NCBI GenBank assembly: GCA_015065105.1
Contig: SVQZ01000014.1
Location: 1 to 59,831, forward strand
Length of the DNA stretch: 59,831 nucleotides
Direction of reading: 5' to 3'
DNA from: Oscillospiraceae bacterium
GTDB lineage: Bacteria; Bacillota; Clostridia; Oscillospirales; CAG-272
The translations under genes and the position numbers were made by a program. How positions within the stretch are numbered: position 1 is the first letter of the stretch; every line of letters begins with the position of its first letter. The notes below the pieces were generated by a model. It worked only from the letters and a program-made list of their open reading frames with translations. It was not told the origin of the DNA and searched no databases. Shown piece by piece: positions 50,208 through 59,706 of the stretch.

Positions 50208-51827
50208 ATGGAAACTAAAAAGGATTGGTATAAAGACGCGGTGGTATATCAGATATACCCGAAGAGCTTCTGTGATTCCAACGGAGACGGTATAGGCGAC
50301 TTCCGCGGAATCATCAGCAAGCTTGATTACTTGAAGGAGCTCGGTGTAAATACGGTGTGGATATCCCCCTGTTACCCCACTCCCGATAAGGATAACGGAT
50401 ATGACATTTCCGATTTTGATAACGTTGACCCCAAATTCGGTACAATGGAGGATTTCGAGGAAATGCTTGAGGAGATGCATAAGAGAGGCATCCGCCTTCT
50501 TATGGACCTCGTTGTAAACCATACCTCCGACGAGCACGAATGGTTTAAGAGTGCTATTCAGGGTAAGGACGCAAAGTACCGTGATTACTATATCTGGAAG
50601 GACCCCGTTAACGGCGGACCTCCCAACAAATGGGGGGGAGACGCTATCGGCGGATCTGCATGGATATATGATGAAAAGAGCGGACAGTATTATCTCCACG
50701 TAGGCTTCCACTATCAGCCCGACCTTGATTGGGAGAACCCTAAGGTGCGTGAGGAGATAGCGGCAATGATCAACCGTTGGTTTGACCGCGGTGTTGACGG
50801 CTTCCGCTGTGACGTTATCAATATGATATCAAAGGATTTCGATGCCCCCCATCCCGGTGACGGCCCCAGACTCCATGAGTTCCTTCACGAGCTTTATGAA
50901 AAGTGCTTTAAGCCCCACAACGCATTTACCGTTGGTGAGGTTTGGGATCTTCCCCCCGAGGATTCGCTTATGCTTACACATCCCGACAGAGGCGAGCTTA
51001 CCCTTGCCTTCCAGTTTGAGCATATGAGAGTAGGCCGTGAGGACGGCAAGCGGTTCTATCCCGCAGAATTCAAGCCCCACGATTTCGTTGACGTTCTTGC
51101 TAAATGGCAGAAGGGTCTTAACGGCGAGGGCTGGAATGCGCTCTGCATGGAAAACCACGATCAGCCCAGATGTCTTAACCGCTTCGGTAATACAGGCAGG
51201 TACAGAAGAGAAAGTGCAAAGATGCTTGCGACCCTTCTTTACTGTCAGCAGGGTACTCCCTTCCTTTACGAGGGTCAGGAATTAGGCTGTATTAACCCGG
51301 TATTCCATACTCTTGAGGAAAGCATTGATATCGAATCCTGCAATAACCAGGATATACTCGTTAAGAAGTTCGGTGTTGAAGAAACTCTGCGCCGCTTCTC
51401 CTTTGACAGCCGTGACTGCGGACGTGTTCCCATGGCTTGGGACGATTCCGAAAACGGCGGCTTTACCACAGGTAAGCCCTGGATAAAGCTTAACGATTTC
51501 TATAAAGATATCAACGCAAAGAAGGAACTTGAAGCCGAGGACGGTGTTTACGGTTACTATAAGAATCTCTTTAAGGTAAGAGCAGATAATAAGACCCTTA
51601 TGAGGGGTGACTTTGAGCTTCTTTGCAATGCCGGCGGCGAGGTAGTTTACCGCAGATTCCTTGAGGGAGAAAAGGACGTTTACGTTATTCTCAACTATTC
51701 CGAAAAGAAGATCAGGGTAAATAATCCTTGTAAGGGCGGAAAGCTTATGCTCTCTACACACGCAAGAAAGAGACTTGATGAAAAGATGGTATTAAAGCCC
51801 TACGAGGCAATGATAATAGAGGCATAA
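50208..51827 (+). CDS. GH13 alpha-glucosidase (oligo-1,6-glucosidase type)
   Basis: This 539-residue enzyme cuts alpha-glucosidic bonds in small sugars. The GH13 motifs are DLVVNHTSDEH (region I), GFRCDVIN with nucleophile D202, GEVWD with acid E244, and ENHDQPR with D318. QIYPKSFCDSNGDGIGDFRG at the start is typical of the oligo-1,6-glucosidase/trehalose-6-phosphate hydrolase subgroup. There is no signal peptide, so it acts inside the cell on imported sugars. It starts one base after the flavin reductase stop. Confidence 0.94.
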   Translation: METKKDWYKDAVVYQIYPKSFCDSNGDGIGDFRGIISKLDYLKELGVNTVWISPCYPTPDKDNGYDISDFDNVDPKFGTMEDFEEMLEEMHKRGIRLLMDLVVNHTSDEHEWFKSAIQGKDAKYRDYYIWKDPVNGGPPNKWGGDAIGGSAWIYDEKSGQYYLHVGFHYQPDLDWENPKVREEIAAMINRWFDRGVDGFRCDVINMISKDFDAPHPGDGPRLHEFLHELYEKCFKPHNAFTVGEVWDLPPEDSLMLTHPDRGELTLAFQFEHMRVGREDGKRFYPAEFKPHDFVDVLAKWQKGLNGEGWNALCMENHDQPRCLNRFGNTGRYRRESAKMLATLLYCQQGTPFLYEGQELGCINPVFHTLEESIDIESCNNQDILVKKFGVEETLRRFSFDSRDCGRVPMAWDDSENGGFTTGKPWIKLNDFYKDINAKKELEAEDGVYGYYKNLFKVRADNKTLMRGDFELLCNAGGEVVYRRFLEGEKDVYVILNYSEKKIRVNNPCKGGKLMLSTHARKRLDEKMVLKPYEAMIIEA

Positions 51828-51834
51828 AGTATTA

Positions 51835-51987
51835 TTTTCAGTATATGAAAGGAGTGAGAATTGAATGGACACGGGCAGTAGTGCTAATTTCAAACCCGGC
51901 GGGCGATCGGTCAGAATAATCGCGGCTACGGCACGTGGCATGATATTCTGACCCTTGCCTCCGTTCATAGCGAAAGGAGGAAAATAA
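51835..51987 (+). promoter_or_regulatory. mgtE leader with leader ORF and sequestered ribosome site
   Basis: The leader has a small ORF (51865-51951), a perfect 10-pair inverted repeat GGTCAGAATA/TATTCTGACC (51909-51918 with 51944-51953) and, further on, CCTCC (51958-51962) able to pair with the mgtE ribosome site GGAGG (51976-51980). A ribosome stopping at the leader ORF stop would cover CCTCC. This is the layout of a translational attenuator. It is not an M-box riboswitch that I can recognise. Confidence 0.6.
51865..51951 (+). CDS. Possible 28-residue leader peptide before mgtE
   Basis: This small ORF starts with ATG 11 bases after AAAGGAGTGAG and encodes a basic 28-residue peptide with no membrane helix. 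Its stop is inside the 10-pair inverted repeat and 36 bases before the mgtE start. It may act by ribosome position rather than as a peptide. It is not covered by any larger gene. Confidence 0.5.
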   Translation: MDTGSSANFKPGGRSVRIIAATARGMIF

Positions 51988-53340
51988 ATGTACGAAAATG
52001 CACTTGAACTGTTAAAAGAAAAAAGATATCCCGAGCTTCGTACCATGCTTATGGAAATGGAAGCTCCCGATATCGCACTGCTTCTCGAAGAAGCGGATAT
52101 GGATGTCGTACCGCGTATCTACCGCATTCTTCCCAAGGAGCTCGCATCCGAGACCTTCGCCGAAATGGATCCGGATATGCAGGAGATGCTTATCAAATCC
52201 TTCAGCGATAACGAGCTCGGTGAGGTTATTGAGGAGATGTTTTTGGACGATATGGTTGACCTTATCGAGGAGATGCCTGCATCCCTTGTTAAGAGAATAC
52301 TCCGTGTTGCCTCTCCCGACAGCCGCAAAAGCATAAACGAGCTTCTCAACTATCCCGATGATAGCGCGGGAAGCATTATGACAATAGAATTTGTTGATTT
52401 TAAAAAGCATATTACCGTTAAGGAGGCCTTTGACATTCTCCGCAAAACAGCCCCCGATAAGGAAACGGTATATACCTGCTACGTTACCGATGCCCGCCGT
52501 CACCTTATCGGCGTTGTAACGGTAAAGGATCTTTTACTTGCACCTTACGATGAAATCATCGAGAATATTATGGATACGGGTATTATTTATAACTATACCC
52601 ATGACGATAAGGAAGAGGTTGCAAGGGATATTGAAAAATACGGCTTTCTCGCCATGCCCATCGTTGATAACGAGACCCGTCTTGTTGGTATCGTAACGGT
52701 TGACGACGCGATGGAGGTCATTCAGGAAGAGGCTGAAGAGGACTTCGCCATCATGGCTGCGGTAACGCCCAGTGAGGATGCATATTTCAAAACGTCTGTA
52801 TGGGCTCACAGTAAAAACCGTATTCTCTGGCTCTTGATACTCATGCTTTCCTCCACCTTTACGGGAATAATCATAACCAACTTTGAGGACGCAATGAACG
52901 CTTTGCTCGTTTCCTTTATTCCCATGCTTATGGGTACGGGCGGTAACTGCGGTTCCCAGTCCTCCGCAATGATAGTACGCGGTCTTGCAACAGAAGAAAT
53001 AAAGCTTAAAGATTTTTTTGCAGTATTCTTCAAGGAGCTGCGTATAGCTTTATTGGTAGGTGTGGTGCTTGCAATAGCAAATACCGCAAGAATATGGGTA
53101 ATGTACGGACTTATCTATAAGGATTCCGATATTGATATATGGCTTCTTTCGATTGCCGTAGGTCTCACGCTTATCGGTGTAGTCGTGCTTTCGAAAATAC
53201 TCGGCTGTATTCTTCCCATGCTTGCAAAAAAGGTGAATCTCGATCCCGCTATAATGGCGTCGCCCCTTATTACAACAATAGTTGATACCTGCGCGGTGCT
53301 TCTTTACTTTAACATTGCATTATGGATAATTCCATTGTGA
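51988..53340 (+). CDS. mgtE: Magnesium transporter MgtE
   Basis: This 450-residue protein has the cytosolic MgtE N domain (Glu/Asp-rich helices), two CBS domains (SAGSIMTIEFVDF..., then ENIMDTGIIY...), a plug helix and five membrane helices from about 275. The pore motif GTGGNCGSQ is present. MgtE is a Mg2+-gated channel. It has a leader that can hide its ribosome site, and a terminator follows the gene. Full length. Confidence 0.96.
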   Translation: MYENALELLKEKRYPELRTMLMEMEAPDIALLLEEADMDVVPRIYRILPKELASETFAEMDPDMQEMLIKSFSDNELGEVIEEMFLDDMVDLIEEMPASLVKRILRVASPDSRKSINELLNYPDDSAGSIMTIEFVDFKKHITVKEAFDILRKTAPDKETVYTCYVTDARRHLIGVVTVKDLLLAPYDEIIENIMDTGIIYNYTHDDKEEVARDIEKYGFLAMPIVDNETRLVGIVTVDDAMEVIQEEAEEDFAIMAAVTPSEDAYFKTSVWAHSKNRILWLLILMLSSTFTGIIITNFEDAMNALLVSFIPMLMGTGGNCGSQSSAMIVRGLATEEIKLKDFFAVFFKELRIALLVGVVLAIANTARIWVMYGLIYKDSDIDIWLLSIAVGLTLIGVVVLSKILGCILPMLAKKVNLDPAIMASPLITTIVDTCAVLLYFNIALWIIPL

Positions 53341-53352
53341 TAAATAAAAAAA

Positions 53353-53376
53353 CGCAGAGAAATCTGCGGTTTTTTA
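53353..53376 (+). terminator. Terminator after mgtE
   Basis: CGCAGA/TCTGCG stem (53353-53358 with 53363-53368) with a 4-base loop and six T. Confidence 0.9.
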
Positions 53377-53405
53377 TTGACAACTTTTTTATAAAAGAAT
53401 ATAAT
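53377..53405 (+). promoter_or_regulatory. Promoter of ddh
   Basis: TTGACA (53377-53382), a 17-base spacer and TATAAT (53400-53405), both consensus, directly after the mgtE terminator. Confidence 0.9.
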
Positions 53406-53437
53406 TAAAGCATATTTTAATATAAGGAATGAAATTT

Positions 53438-54421
53438 ATGAAAATAAGAGTTGCAATTGCAGGCTACGGAAATCTCGGCAGAGGTGTTGAAGCAGCCGTT
53501 ACTAAAGCAGAGGATATGGAGCTTGTTGCTCTTTTCACCCGACGTGACCCGAATAGCGTTGAAACAAAGACAGCTATTCCCGTTTATTCGATGGCGGATG
53601 CCGAAAAATATAAGGATGATATTGACGTTATGATACTCTGCGGAGGAAGTGCAAAGGATCTTCCTGTCCAGACTCCCGAGTTGGCAAAATATTTTAATGT
53701 CATCGACAGCTTTGATACCCACGCAAATATCCCCGTGCACTATGCCAATGTTGATAGAGTATGTCAGGAGAGCGGCAAGGTAGGTATTATATCTGTAGGC
53801 TGGGATCCCGGTATGTTCTCGCTTAACCGTCTTTACGGTCAGGCTATACTCCCCTGCGGTAACGATTATACCTTCTGGGGCAAGGGTGTAAGCCAGGGCC
53901 ACTCGGATGCTGTCCGCCGAATCGAAGGCGTAGTTGATGCCCGTCAATATACAGTTCCCGTTGATGAAGCATTGGCTTCGGTACGCGCAGGTGAGAACCC
54001 CGTACTCACCACACGTCAGAAGCATACAAGAGAATGCTTTGTAGTTGCAGAGGAGGGTGCGGATAAGGTAAGGATAGAAAATGAAATAAAGACCATGCCC
54101 AATTACTTTGCCGATTACGATACCACAGTTACCTTTATTACAAAGGAAGAATTAGACCGTGACCATTCGGGAATTCCCCATGGCGGTATGGTATTCCGTA
54201 CCGGTACCACAGGTCTTAACGACGAAAATAAGCACGTTATAGAATACCGTTTACAGCTTGATTCAAATCCCGAATTTACTTCGAGCGTGCTTACTGCTTT
54301 TGCCCGTGCCGCATACCGTCTATCAAAGGAAGGGGTAAGCGGTTGTAAAACAGTATTCGATATTGCTCCTGCATATCTCCATCCCGCAAGCGGAGAGGAA
54401 CTTCGTAAAAACTTGTTATAA
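53438..54421 (+). CDS. ddh: Meso-diaminopimelate dehydrogenase
   Basis: This 327-residue NADPH-dependent enzyme makes meso-diaminopimelate from tetrahydrodipicolinate in one step, giving a peptidoglycan building block and lysine precursor. The Rossmann motif GYGNLGRGVE lies at the N-terminus; FDTHANIP, SVGWDPGMFSLNRL and FWGKGVSQGHSDA are diagnostic. I chose the ATG at 53438, 9 bases after AAGGA. It is a single-gene unit. Confidence 0.96.
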   Translation: MKIRVAIAGYGNLGRGVEAAVTKAEDMELVALFTRRDPNSVETKTAIPVYSMADAEKYKDDIDVMILCGGSAKDLPVQTPELAKYFNVIDSFDTHANIPVHYANVDRVCQESGKVGIISVGWDPGMFSLNRLYGQAILPCGNDYTFWGKGVSQGHSDAVRRIEGVVDARQYTVPVDEALASVRAGENPVLTTRQKHTRECFVVAEEGADKVRIENEIKTMPNYFADYDTTVTFITKEELDRDHSGIPHGGMVFRTGTTGLNDENKHVIEYRLQLDSNPEFTSSVLTAFARAAYRLSKEGVSGCKTVFDIAPAYLHPASGEELRKNLL

Positions 54422-54428
54422 GCATAAG

Positions 54429-54464
54429 GAATCTCTTGAATTTTCAGGAGATTCTTGTTTTTTT
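54429..54464 (+). terminator. Terminator after ddh
   Basis: Stem GAATCTC/GAGATTC (54429-54435 with 54448-54454) extended by an inner pair, then TTGTTTTTTT. Confidence 0.9.
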
Positions 54465-54498
54465 GTAAATATACGAAAAAATACGAACAATGAGACCG

Positions 54499-54527
54499 TT
54501 TACAAAGGTTAATAGATATGTTATAAT
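54499..54527 (+). promoter_or_regulatory. Promoter of the surface protein gene
   Basis: TTTACA (54499-54504), a 17-base spacer and TATAAT (54522-54527), 27 bases before the ATG. Confidence 0.85.
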
Positions 54528-54553
54528 AAAGAAAAAACAAATAGGAGGACGTT

Positions 54554-57241
54554 ATGAAAAGCAAAAAAATATATTTCGTAATTGCAATTGTGATGATTAT
54601 TTCTGCAATTTCAATTTTTTCTTTTATTTCTTCGGCAGAGGAAAATGCTACGGTATTATACTCCGGCACTTGCGGTGAGGCTCTTACATGGACCCTTGAT
54701 GAATCGGGAATTCTCGTTATTTCCGGAACGGGTGATATGTATGATTATGTCTCCTCGGATCCTCCCTTTTACAAATATCGAAGCTCTGTGAAAATACTGA
54801 TTGTGGGTGAAGGTGTAACAAGTATTGGACAAAATGCTTTCAAGAGCTTTAGCAGTCTTGAGAGTATAAATCTTCCCGACAGTATAAAAAAAATAGGCAG
54901 ACACGCCTTCTATAATACCGCTTATTATAAGAACAGCTTCAATTGGGATAACGGTATTCTTTATATAGATGATTTTTTGATAGCATCCGATGTAATAATA
55001 AGCGGTAATCACAGTATCAGAGAGGGTACCAAAGTAATTTCGGATTATGCGTTTTATAATTGTACTAAATTGAACAATATCAATATACCCGACGGTGTAA
55101 CAGTTATTGGTAAATATGCCTTTTACAAATGCAGTAATTTAGAGAGTATAACTATTCCGAGCAGTGTATCGGTAATATCACAGTATGCCTTTTTCAGCTG
55201 TACGAGCTTGAAAAACGTTCTTATTATGAACGGTGTAACAAGTATTGAAAAGTATGCTTTTCATAGCTGTGAGAGTATTACAAGCTTGTATATTCCCGGT
55301 AGTGTAAGAACTATAGGTTACTGTTCATTCTACTTATGCTCGTCTATTATAGAAGTAAAACTTGCAAACGGTGTAACGGCAATAGATACAAATGCCTTCT
55401 ATCAATGCACGGCACTGAAAGCTGTTTATATACCTAAAAGTGTAAATAGCTTTGGAAACTCTGTTTTTCCTTCTAACAACAGAGTCACTTTTTACTGTGT
55501 TTCAGGATCTGCGGCTGACCGTTATCTCAACAAGGTTGCCGGATTAAATATTGTATATGTGGAAGATCTTGTATGTGATAATTGCGTTTTTACAAAGTAT
55601 GTGAGCGATAATAACGGCACCTGTATCGCCGACGGTACAATGACAGCTTATTGCGATAACGGCTGTGGCAGCAGATCGACAATAGTTGAAAAAAATTCAA
55701 AAAGGCATAATTATATGCTTAATATAACTGTTAATCCCACCTGTATAAATAACGGCCGGGGAATGTATGTTTGCGATCTTTGCAAGGATTCATATACACA
55801 GATCCTTCCGCCCGTTTCACATAGTTTCAAGGATTACGAATATAACGGAGATGCAAGCTGTACCGCCGACGGTACACAAACTGCATATTGCAGCTTCGGC
55901 TGCGGCAGTAGTGATACCGTAACCAAAAGCGGCTCCGCCCTTGGTCACGGTTTTGAAGAATATATCTATAATAAGGACGCTTCATGCTTGACCGACGGTA
56001 CCAAAACAGCCAAATGCATCCGTTGTGACGTTACCGATACCGTAAGTGCCGAGGGTACGGCGTTAGGCCATAGCTTTTCGGAATATCAAAGCGACAGTAA
56101 TGCTACCTGTACCGCCGACGGAACCGAAACATCAATTTGTGTAAGATGTAACGAACAGCTGACAAGAATTGAAGAGGGAAGTGCTCTCGGGCACAGCTTC
56201 GTAGATTATACAAATGATAACAATGCCGATTGTACCCATGATGCTACAGAAACAGCATTATGCGCTAACGGTTGCGGAATATCCGATACCCGTATAGTCG
56301 AAGGCTCGGCGTTAGGTCATTCCTTCAGTAATTATCAATATGACGACAATGCAACCTGTATTGAAAACGGCACAGAAACCGCTCTTTGCGCTAACGGCTG
56401 CGGTGTATGTGATTCGAGGATAGCAGAGAATTCAGCTTTGGGACACAGCTTTACCGAGTATGTGATAATTTCCGAGCTTTCCTGTACTGTTAACGGACAA
56501 AAGGAAGCGCTCTGTGACAACGGATGCGGATCAAAGGATATAATTAAAGAAGAAGCCAAGGGTCATATCCATAGTGAATGGATAGTAATAGAAGAGCCCG
56601 ACTATTATTATGAGGGCTGCAGAATACAGAATTGTACCGTATGCTCCGAGGTTTTGAAAACAGAGCCCATACCCGTACTTATATATGAAGGCTTTCCTGA
56701 TATATGGGGGGCTTCCTGGTATGCCGAAGGCATAGAATACTGCTTCAAGCACGGATATATTCTCGGTACGGATAAAGGGCTCTTTAAGCCTAACGGCACA
56801 CTCACCCGCGAACAGTTCGTGGTTATTCTTGCAAGAGTTTCAGGCGCAAAATTAAGTGAATATACAGAAAGTATATTTGATGACGTTGATAGTTCTGCAT
56901 GGTATGCTTCATCGGTTATCTGGGCAAATGCGGAAGGCTTGGTTAATGGTATCGGCAACGGTAATTTCGGCATAGGACACCCCGTAACCCGCGAAGTATT
57001 GGCAACTATTCTTTACAGATACGCTCAGAAGCAGGGAATAGATACCGCTAAAAAAGCCGATCTTGCTTACTGTAATGATGCAAAGCAGATCAGCTCATGG
57101 GCTCTTGATGCCTGTGCATGGGCTATCAAGGTAAATCTGCTTGGTTCTACAAGCGAAACATCAAATATCCTTTCGCCTAAAATGACGGTAAGCCGCGCTC
57201 AGGCTGCAAAGATATTCATGAGCTATGACAGTATAATATAA
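54554..57241 (+). CDS. Secreted LRR (BspA-like) and SLH-domain surface protein
   Basis: This 895-residue exported protein starts with a signal peptide (Lys residues, a hydrophobic run to about residue 25, then SSAEE). Residues about 75-320 are BspA-type leucine-rich repeats (patterns such as VTSIGQNAF and LESINLP, about 23 residues each). Residues about 335-715 hold about eight 40-residue Cys repeats of the type ATCTADGTETAxC...GHSF. The last 180 residues are three SLH domains (WYAEGIEYC..., WANAEGLVNG...), which anchor proteins to cell-wall polysaccharides. It is probably an adhesin or S-layer-associated protein. The ribosome site is AGGAGG. Confidence 0.93.
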   Translation: MKSKKIYFVIAIVMIISAISIFSFISSAEENATVLYSGTCGEALTWTLDESGILVISGTGDMYDYVSSDPPFYKYRSSVKILIVGEGVTSIGQNAFKSFSSLESINLPDSIKKIGRHAFYNTAYYKNSFNWDNGILYIDDFLIASDVIISGNHSIREGTKVISDYAFYNCTKLNNINIPDGVTVIGKYAFYKCSNLESITIPSSVSVISQYAFFSCTSLKNVLIMNGVTSIEKYAFHSCESITSLYIPGSVRTIGYCSFYLCSSIIEVKLANGVTAIDTNAFYQCTALKAVYIPKSVNSFGNSVFPSNNRVTFYCVSGSAADRYLNKVAGLNIVYVEDLVCDNCVFTKYVSDNNGTCIADGTMTAYCDNGCGSRSTIVEKNSKRHNYMLNITVNPTCINNGRGMYVCDLCKDSYTQILPPVSHSFKDYEYNGDASCTADGTQTAYCSFGCGSSDTVTKSGSALGHGFEEYIYNKDASCLTDGTKTAKCIRCDVTDTVSAEGTALGHSFSEYQSDSNATCTADGTETSICVRCNEQLTRIEEGSALGHSFVDYTNDNNADCTHDATETALCANGCGISDTRIVEGSALGHSFSNYQYDDNATCIENGTETALCANGCGVCDSRIAENSALGHSFTEYVIISELSCTVNGQKEALCDNGCGSKDIIKEEAKGHIHSEWIVIEEPDYYYEGCRIQNCTVCSEVLKTEPIPVLIYEGFPDIWGASWYAEGIEYCFKHGYILGTDKGLFKPNGTLTREQFVVILARVSGAKLSEYTESIFDDVDSSAWYASSVIWANAEGLVNGIGNGNFGIGHPVTREVLATILYRYAQKQGIDTAKKADLAYCNDAKQISSWALDACAWAIKVNLLGSTSETSNILSPKMTVSRAQAAKIFMSYDSII

Positions 57242-57329
57242 AAAAGCGCCGCCGGGCGCACCGAATTCCGCTCCATTCCTTAGTGCAAACAACTCACACG
57301 AAATGAAGTAATTTCCTATACATAAAAAA
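57242..57329. other. Intergenic gap with a GC-rich hairpin
   Basis: A GCGCC/GGCGC hairpin near 57246-57259 lies just past the stop codon; apart from that I see nothing. Confidence 0.4.
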
Positions 57330-57351
57330 GCGGCAAAGCTGCCGCTTTTTT
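57324..57351. terminator. Bidirectional terminator between the surface protein and rhamnosidase genes
   Basis: A perfect GCGGCA/TGCCGC stem (57330-57335 with 57340-57345) with A and T tracts on both sides. Confidence 0.92.
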
Positions 57352-57354
57352 ATT

Positions 57355-59607
57355 TTATACCATATGAATTACATACTCACCGTTGTGTAAATCTGCCACA
57401 CGTGTATTGTCATCGAATCTCCAGCCGTAGGGGATCTTGACTTTACCGTGAACCCTATCGGGACATTCAACGGTCATATATACCTCGTACTGCTCACGGC
57501 GCAACTTAACGCTTATCTTACCTGAGGGATGGATATGCTCAGCCTTAACGTGCTTGATATCATCAATAAATACAGGCTCGATGTTTACGTTGTCAACGTC
57601 CCTTGCGGTGGGATTTATATTGATGCCTGCAAGATATCTGTAGAAGAATGCTGAAATATCTGACCAGAAGTGATGGTTAAGCGAATCTATCTTACCGCCC
57701 TCCGCGTCAAAGAATTCCCAAAGGGTGGTAGCGCCTCTTGCAACAAGGTTACCGAAAGCCGGGAAGTCGGTACGAACGATCATTCTGTATGCAAGCTCGT
57801 GGTATCCGTGCTCACAGAGAACGCGGAAGAGCACCTTTGCACCAAGTACGCCCACGTTCATATGCTCACCGTCCTTTTCGGTAATGAGATAAAGGAGATG
57901 GTCAAGAACCTTTCTCTTTTCATCGCCGTGTACAAGGCCGTAGAAAATGGTCATTGCCTGTGAGGTTTGGGTGTTACCGCAAACTATACCGGTATTAAAG
58001 TCAATAAGATTAGCTCTGATTCCTTCGTAAAGACGCTTTTCAAGCTTTCTTGCATATTCAGCGTTTTCTTCCATGCCGAGAACTTCAAAGATAAATGCCG
58101 CCTTACGGCAGATATCCATTGAGATCACAGAGTCGGTGAATATACAGGGAGTCTTGAATGCTCGTCCGCTGGAACGGCCTACCTGAGCCCAGTCGCCGAG
58201 TCCTCCGGGAGCTTCGATAAGATTGTTTTTGTCTATAAGACCGTATAGATAATTGATATAACGGAATATAGGTGTTGCCGCTTCCTTTAAGGTCTTGGTG
58301 TCCTTGCGGTACTGATAAGCCCAATAGGGAAGATATACGAGAACGCAGTCCCAGCAGGGGCCGTTGAAATCCTCGTAACCCCAGTCGGCTGTGGGAATGA
58401 TACCGGGGATCATTCCGTCGTCCTTCATTGATTTGTAAACACCGCGCAGCCACTCTCTCCAGGTGGTCTCGGGCTCCATATTATAGAGCATCTGCTCTGC
58501 GGAAAGAGCAACGTCGGCGGTCCAGCCGTTCTTTTCGCGGTGGGGTGAGTCGGTTATAACGTACTGAAGGTTGCAAAGACTGCTTCGGATACAGAACTCC
58601 TGAACCTTGTTTATGATCTCATTGTCACACTCAAAGGAGCCGCGCATCTTAACGTCGGAATGTATGGTAACGTAGGTCAAAAGGTCGGAGGTTGCCTGCT
58701 CGGGGGTAATACCTGTAACGTAAACGTAACGGAAGCCGTGATACATAAACTTAGGCATATGGGTAGCCTCACCGCCTGCACAGATATATTCATCCTCCTG
58801 TGCGCGCTCACAGCCTTTGTAACGGAGATTTTTAAAATAAGGCTTGCCGTCAACCATTATTTCAAAGTGGCTTGTGACAACCTTCTGTCCGGGTTCACCG
58901 TTGATATGCAGACGGCATAAACCTGCTTCGTTTACTCCGAAATCGTAGATATAACCGCCTTCAAATTCTGTTATCGAAACAGGCTTCAATTCCTCGTGAG
59001 TAACTACGGGCTCAGCCTCGCAGATCCTTGCCTCACCTCTTGTGGGAAGGCGGGGAATAGAAGGCTTCCACGCGTTGTCATCAAAATCTATGCTGTTCCA
59101 GCCCTTTTGTTCAAGGCGGGCATCATAGTATTCTCCAAAGTGAAAATCATTAAATATAATCGGGGAATCGTCACAAAGGGTATTTTCGTCCGATATGATC
59201 TTTTCCTCTGTACCGTCCTCATATTTAAGTGTTATCTCAAAGCTTACGGCAGGCGCACTTCTCCAGGGAAAACGAAGACCGCCCCATATTCTTATAACGG
59301 TGTTCTGTGTACCGTTACCCAAAAGGCTTGCAAGAACGTTAGTACCCTCCGTAAGCTCACTTGTTATATCGTAACGGTCAAAGTATATATAATGATCGGG
59401 ATTTGCTCTGTATGAAGCCAACACGCCCTTGGTGACGTTCTTTTCGTTGATATGTACCTCATAAAAGCCTAATGCACCGATAAGAAGCTCGGCGGACACA
59501 AGACCTTTTTTAACCTCAAATTTACGGCGGAAATAAGGCTGGGGAACATACTTTTCGGGAGTGTTAAACTCCTGCCTTGCGGCGATAAAATTCATAGGAA
59601 TATTCAT
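57355..59607 (-). CDS. Alpha-L-rhamnosidase (GH78-like)
   Basis: This 750-residue protein has the GH78 layout: N-terminal beta domains (FRRKFEVKKGLVSAELLI, GALGFYEVHINEKNV, SYRANPDHYIYFDRYDIT), a concanavalin-like domain, then an (alpha/alpha)6 barrel with TDSPHREKNGWTADVALSAEQ and the acidic GDWAQV. It ends with SLNHHFWSDISAF and a beta-sandwich domain. GH78 enzymes release rhamnose from plant glycans and flavonoids. No signal peptide is seen, so it acts inside the cell. AAAGGAGA precedes the ATG. Confidence 0.9.
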   Translation of the reverse strand: MNIPMNFIAARQEFNTPEKYVPQPYFRRKFEVKKGLVSAELLIGALGFYEVHINEKNVTKGVLASYRANPDHYIYFDRYDITSELTEGTNVLASLLGNGTQNTVIRIWGGLRFPWRSAPAVSFEITLKYEDGTEEKIISDENTLCDDSPIIFNDFHFGEYYDARLEQKGWNSIDFDDNAWKPSIPRLPTRGEARICEAEPVVTHEELKPVSITEFEGGYIYDFGVNEAGLCRLHINGEPGQKVVTSHFEIMVDGKPYFKNLRYKGCERAQEDEYICAGGEATHMPKFMYHGFRYVYVTGITPEQATSDLLTYVTIHSDVKMRGSFECDNEIINKVQEFCIRSSLCNLQYVITDSPHREKNGWTADVALSAEQMLYNMEPETTWREWLRGVYKSMKDDGMIPGIIPTADWGYEDFNGPCWDCVLVYLPYWAYQYRKDTKTLKEAATPIFRYINYLYGLIDKNNLIEAPGGLGDWAQVGRSSGRAFKTPCIFTDSVISMDICRKAAFIFEVLGMEENAEYARKLEKRLYEGIRANLIDFNTGIVCGNTQTSQAMTIFYGLVHGDEKRKVLDHLLYLITEKDGEHMNVGVLGAKVLFRVLCEHGYHELAYRMIVRTDFPAFGNLVARGATTLWEFFDAEGGKIDSLNHHFWSDISAFFYRYLAGININPTARDVDNVNIEPVFIDDIKHVKAEHIHPSGKISVKLRREQYEVYMTVECPDRVHGKVKIPYGWRFDDNTRVADLHNGEYVIHMV

Positions 59608-59636
59608 GATCTTTCTCCTTTGGTGGGTTTGGAATT

Positions 59637-59665
59637 ATTTTATCATAAATAATGCTGATTGTCAA
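59637..59665 (-). promoter_or_regulatory. Promoter of the rhamnosidase gene
   Basis: TTGACA (59665-59660), a 17-base spacer and TAAAAT (59642-59637) on the minus strand. Confidence 0.85.
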
Positions 59666-59681
59666 ATGAAGGATTTAGAAT

Positions 59682-59706
59682 ACGGGCGGATTTCATATCC
59701 GCCCGT
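59682..59706. terminator. GC-rich hairpin upstream of the rhamnosidase promoter
   Basis: A perfect 10-pair stem (59682-59691 with 59697-59706) with a 5-base loop but no clear T tract. It may end a transcript from outside the window. The remaining bases to the edge show no gene. Confidence 0.5.
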
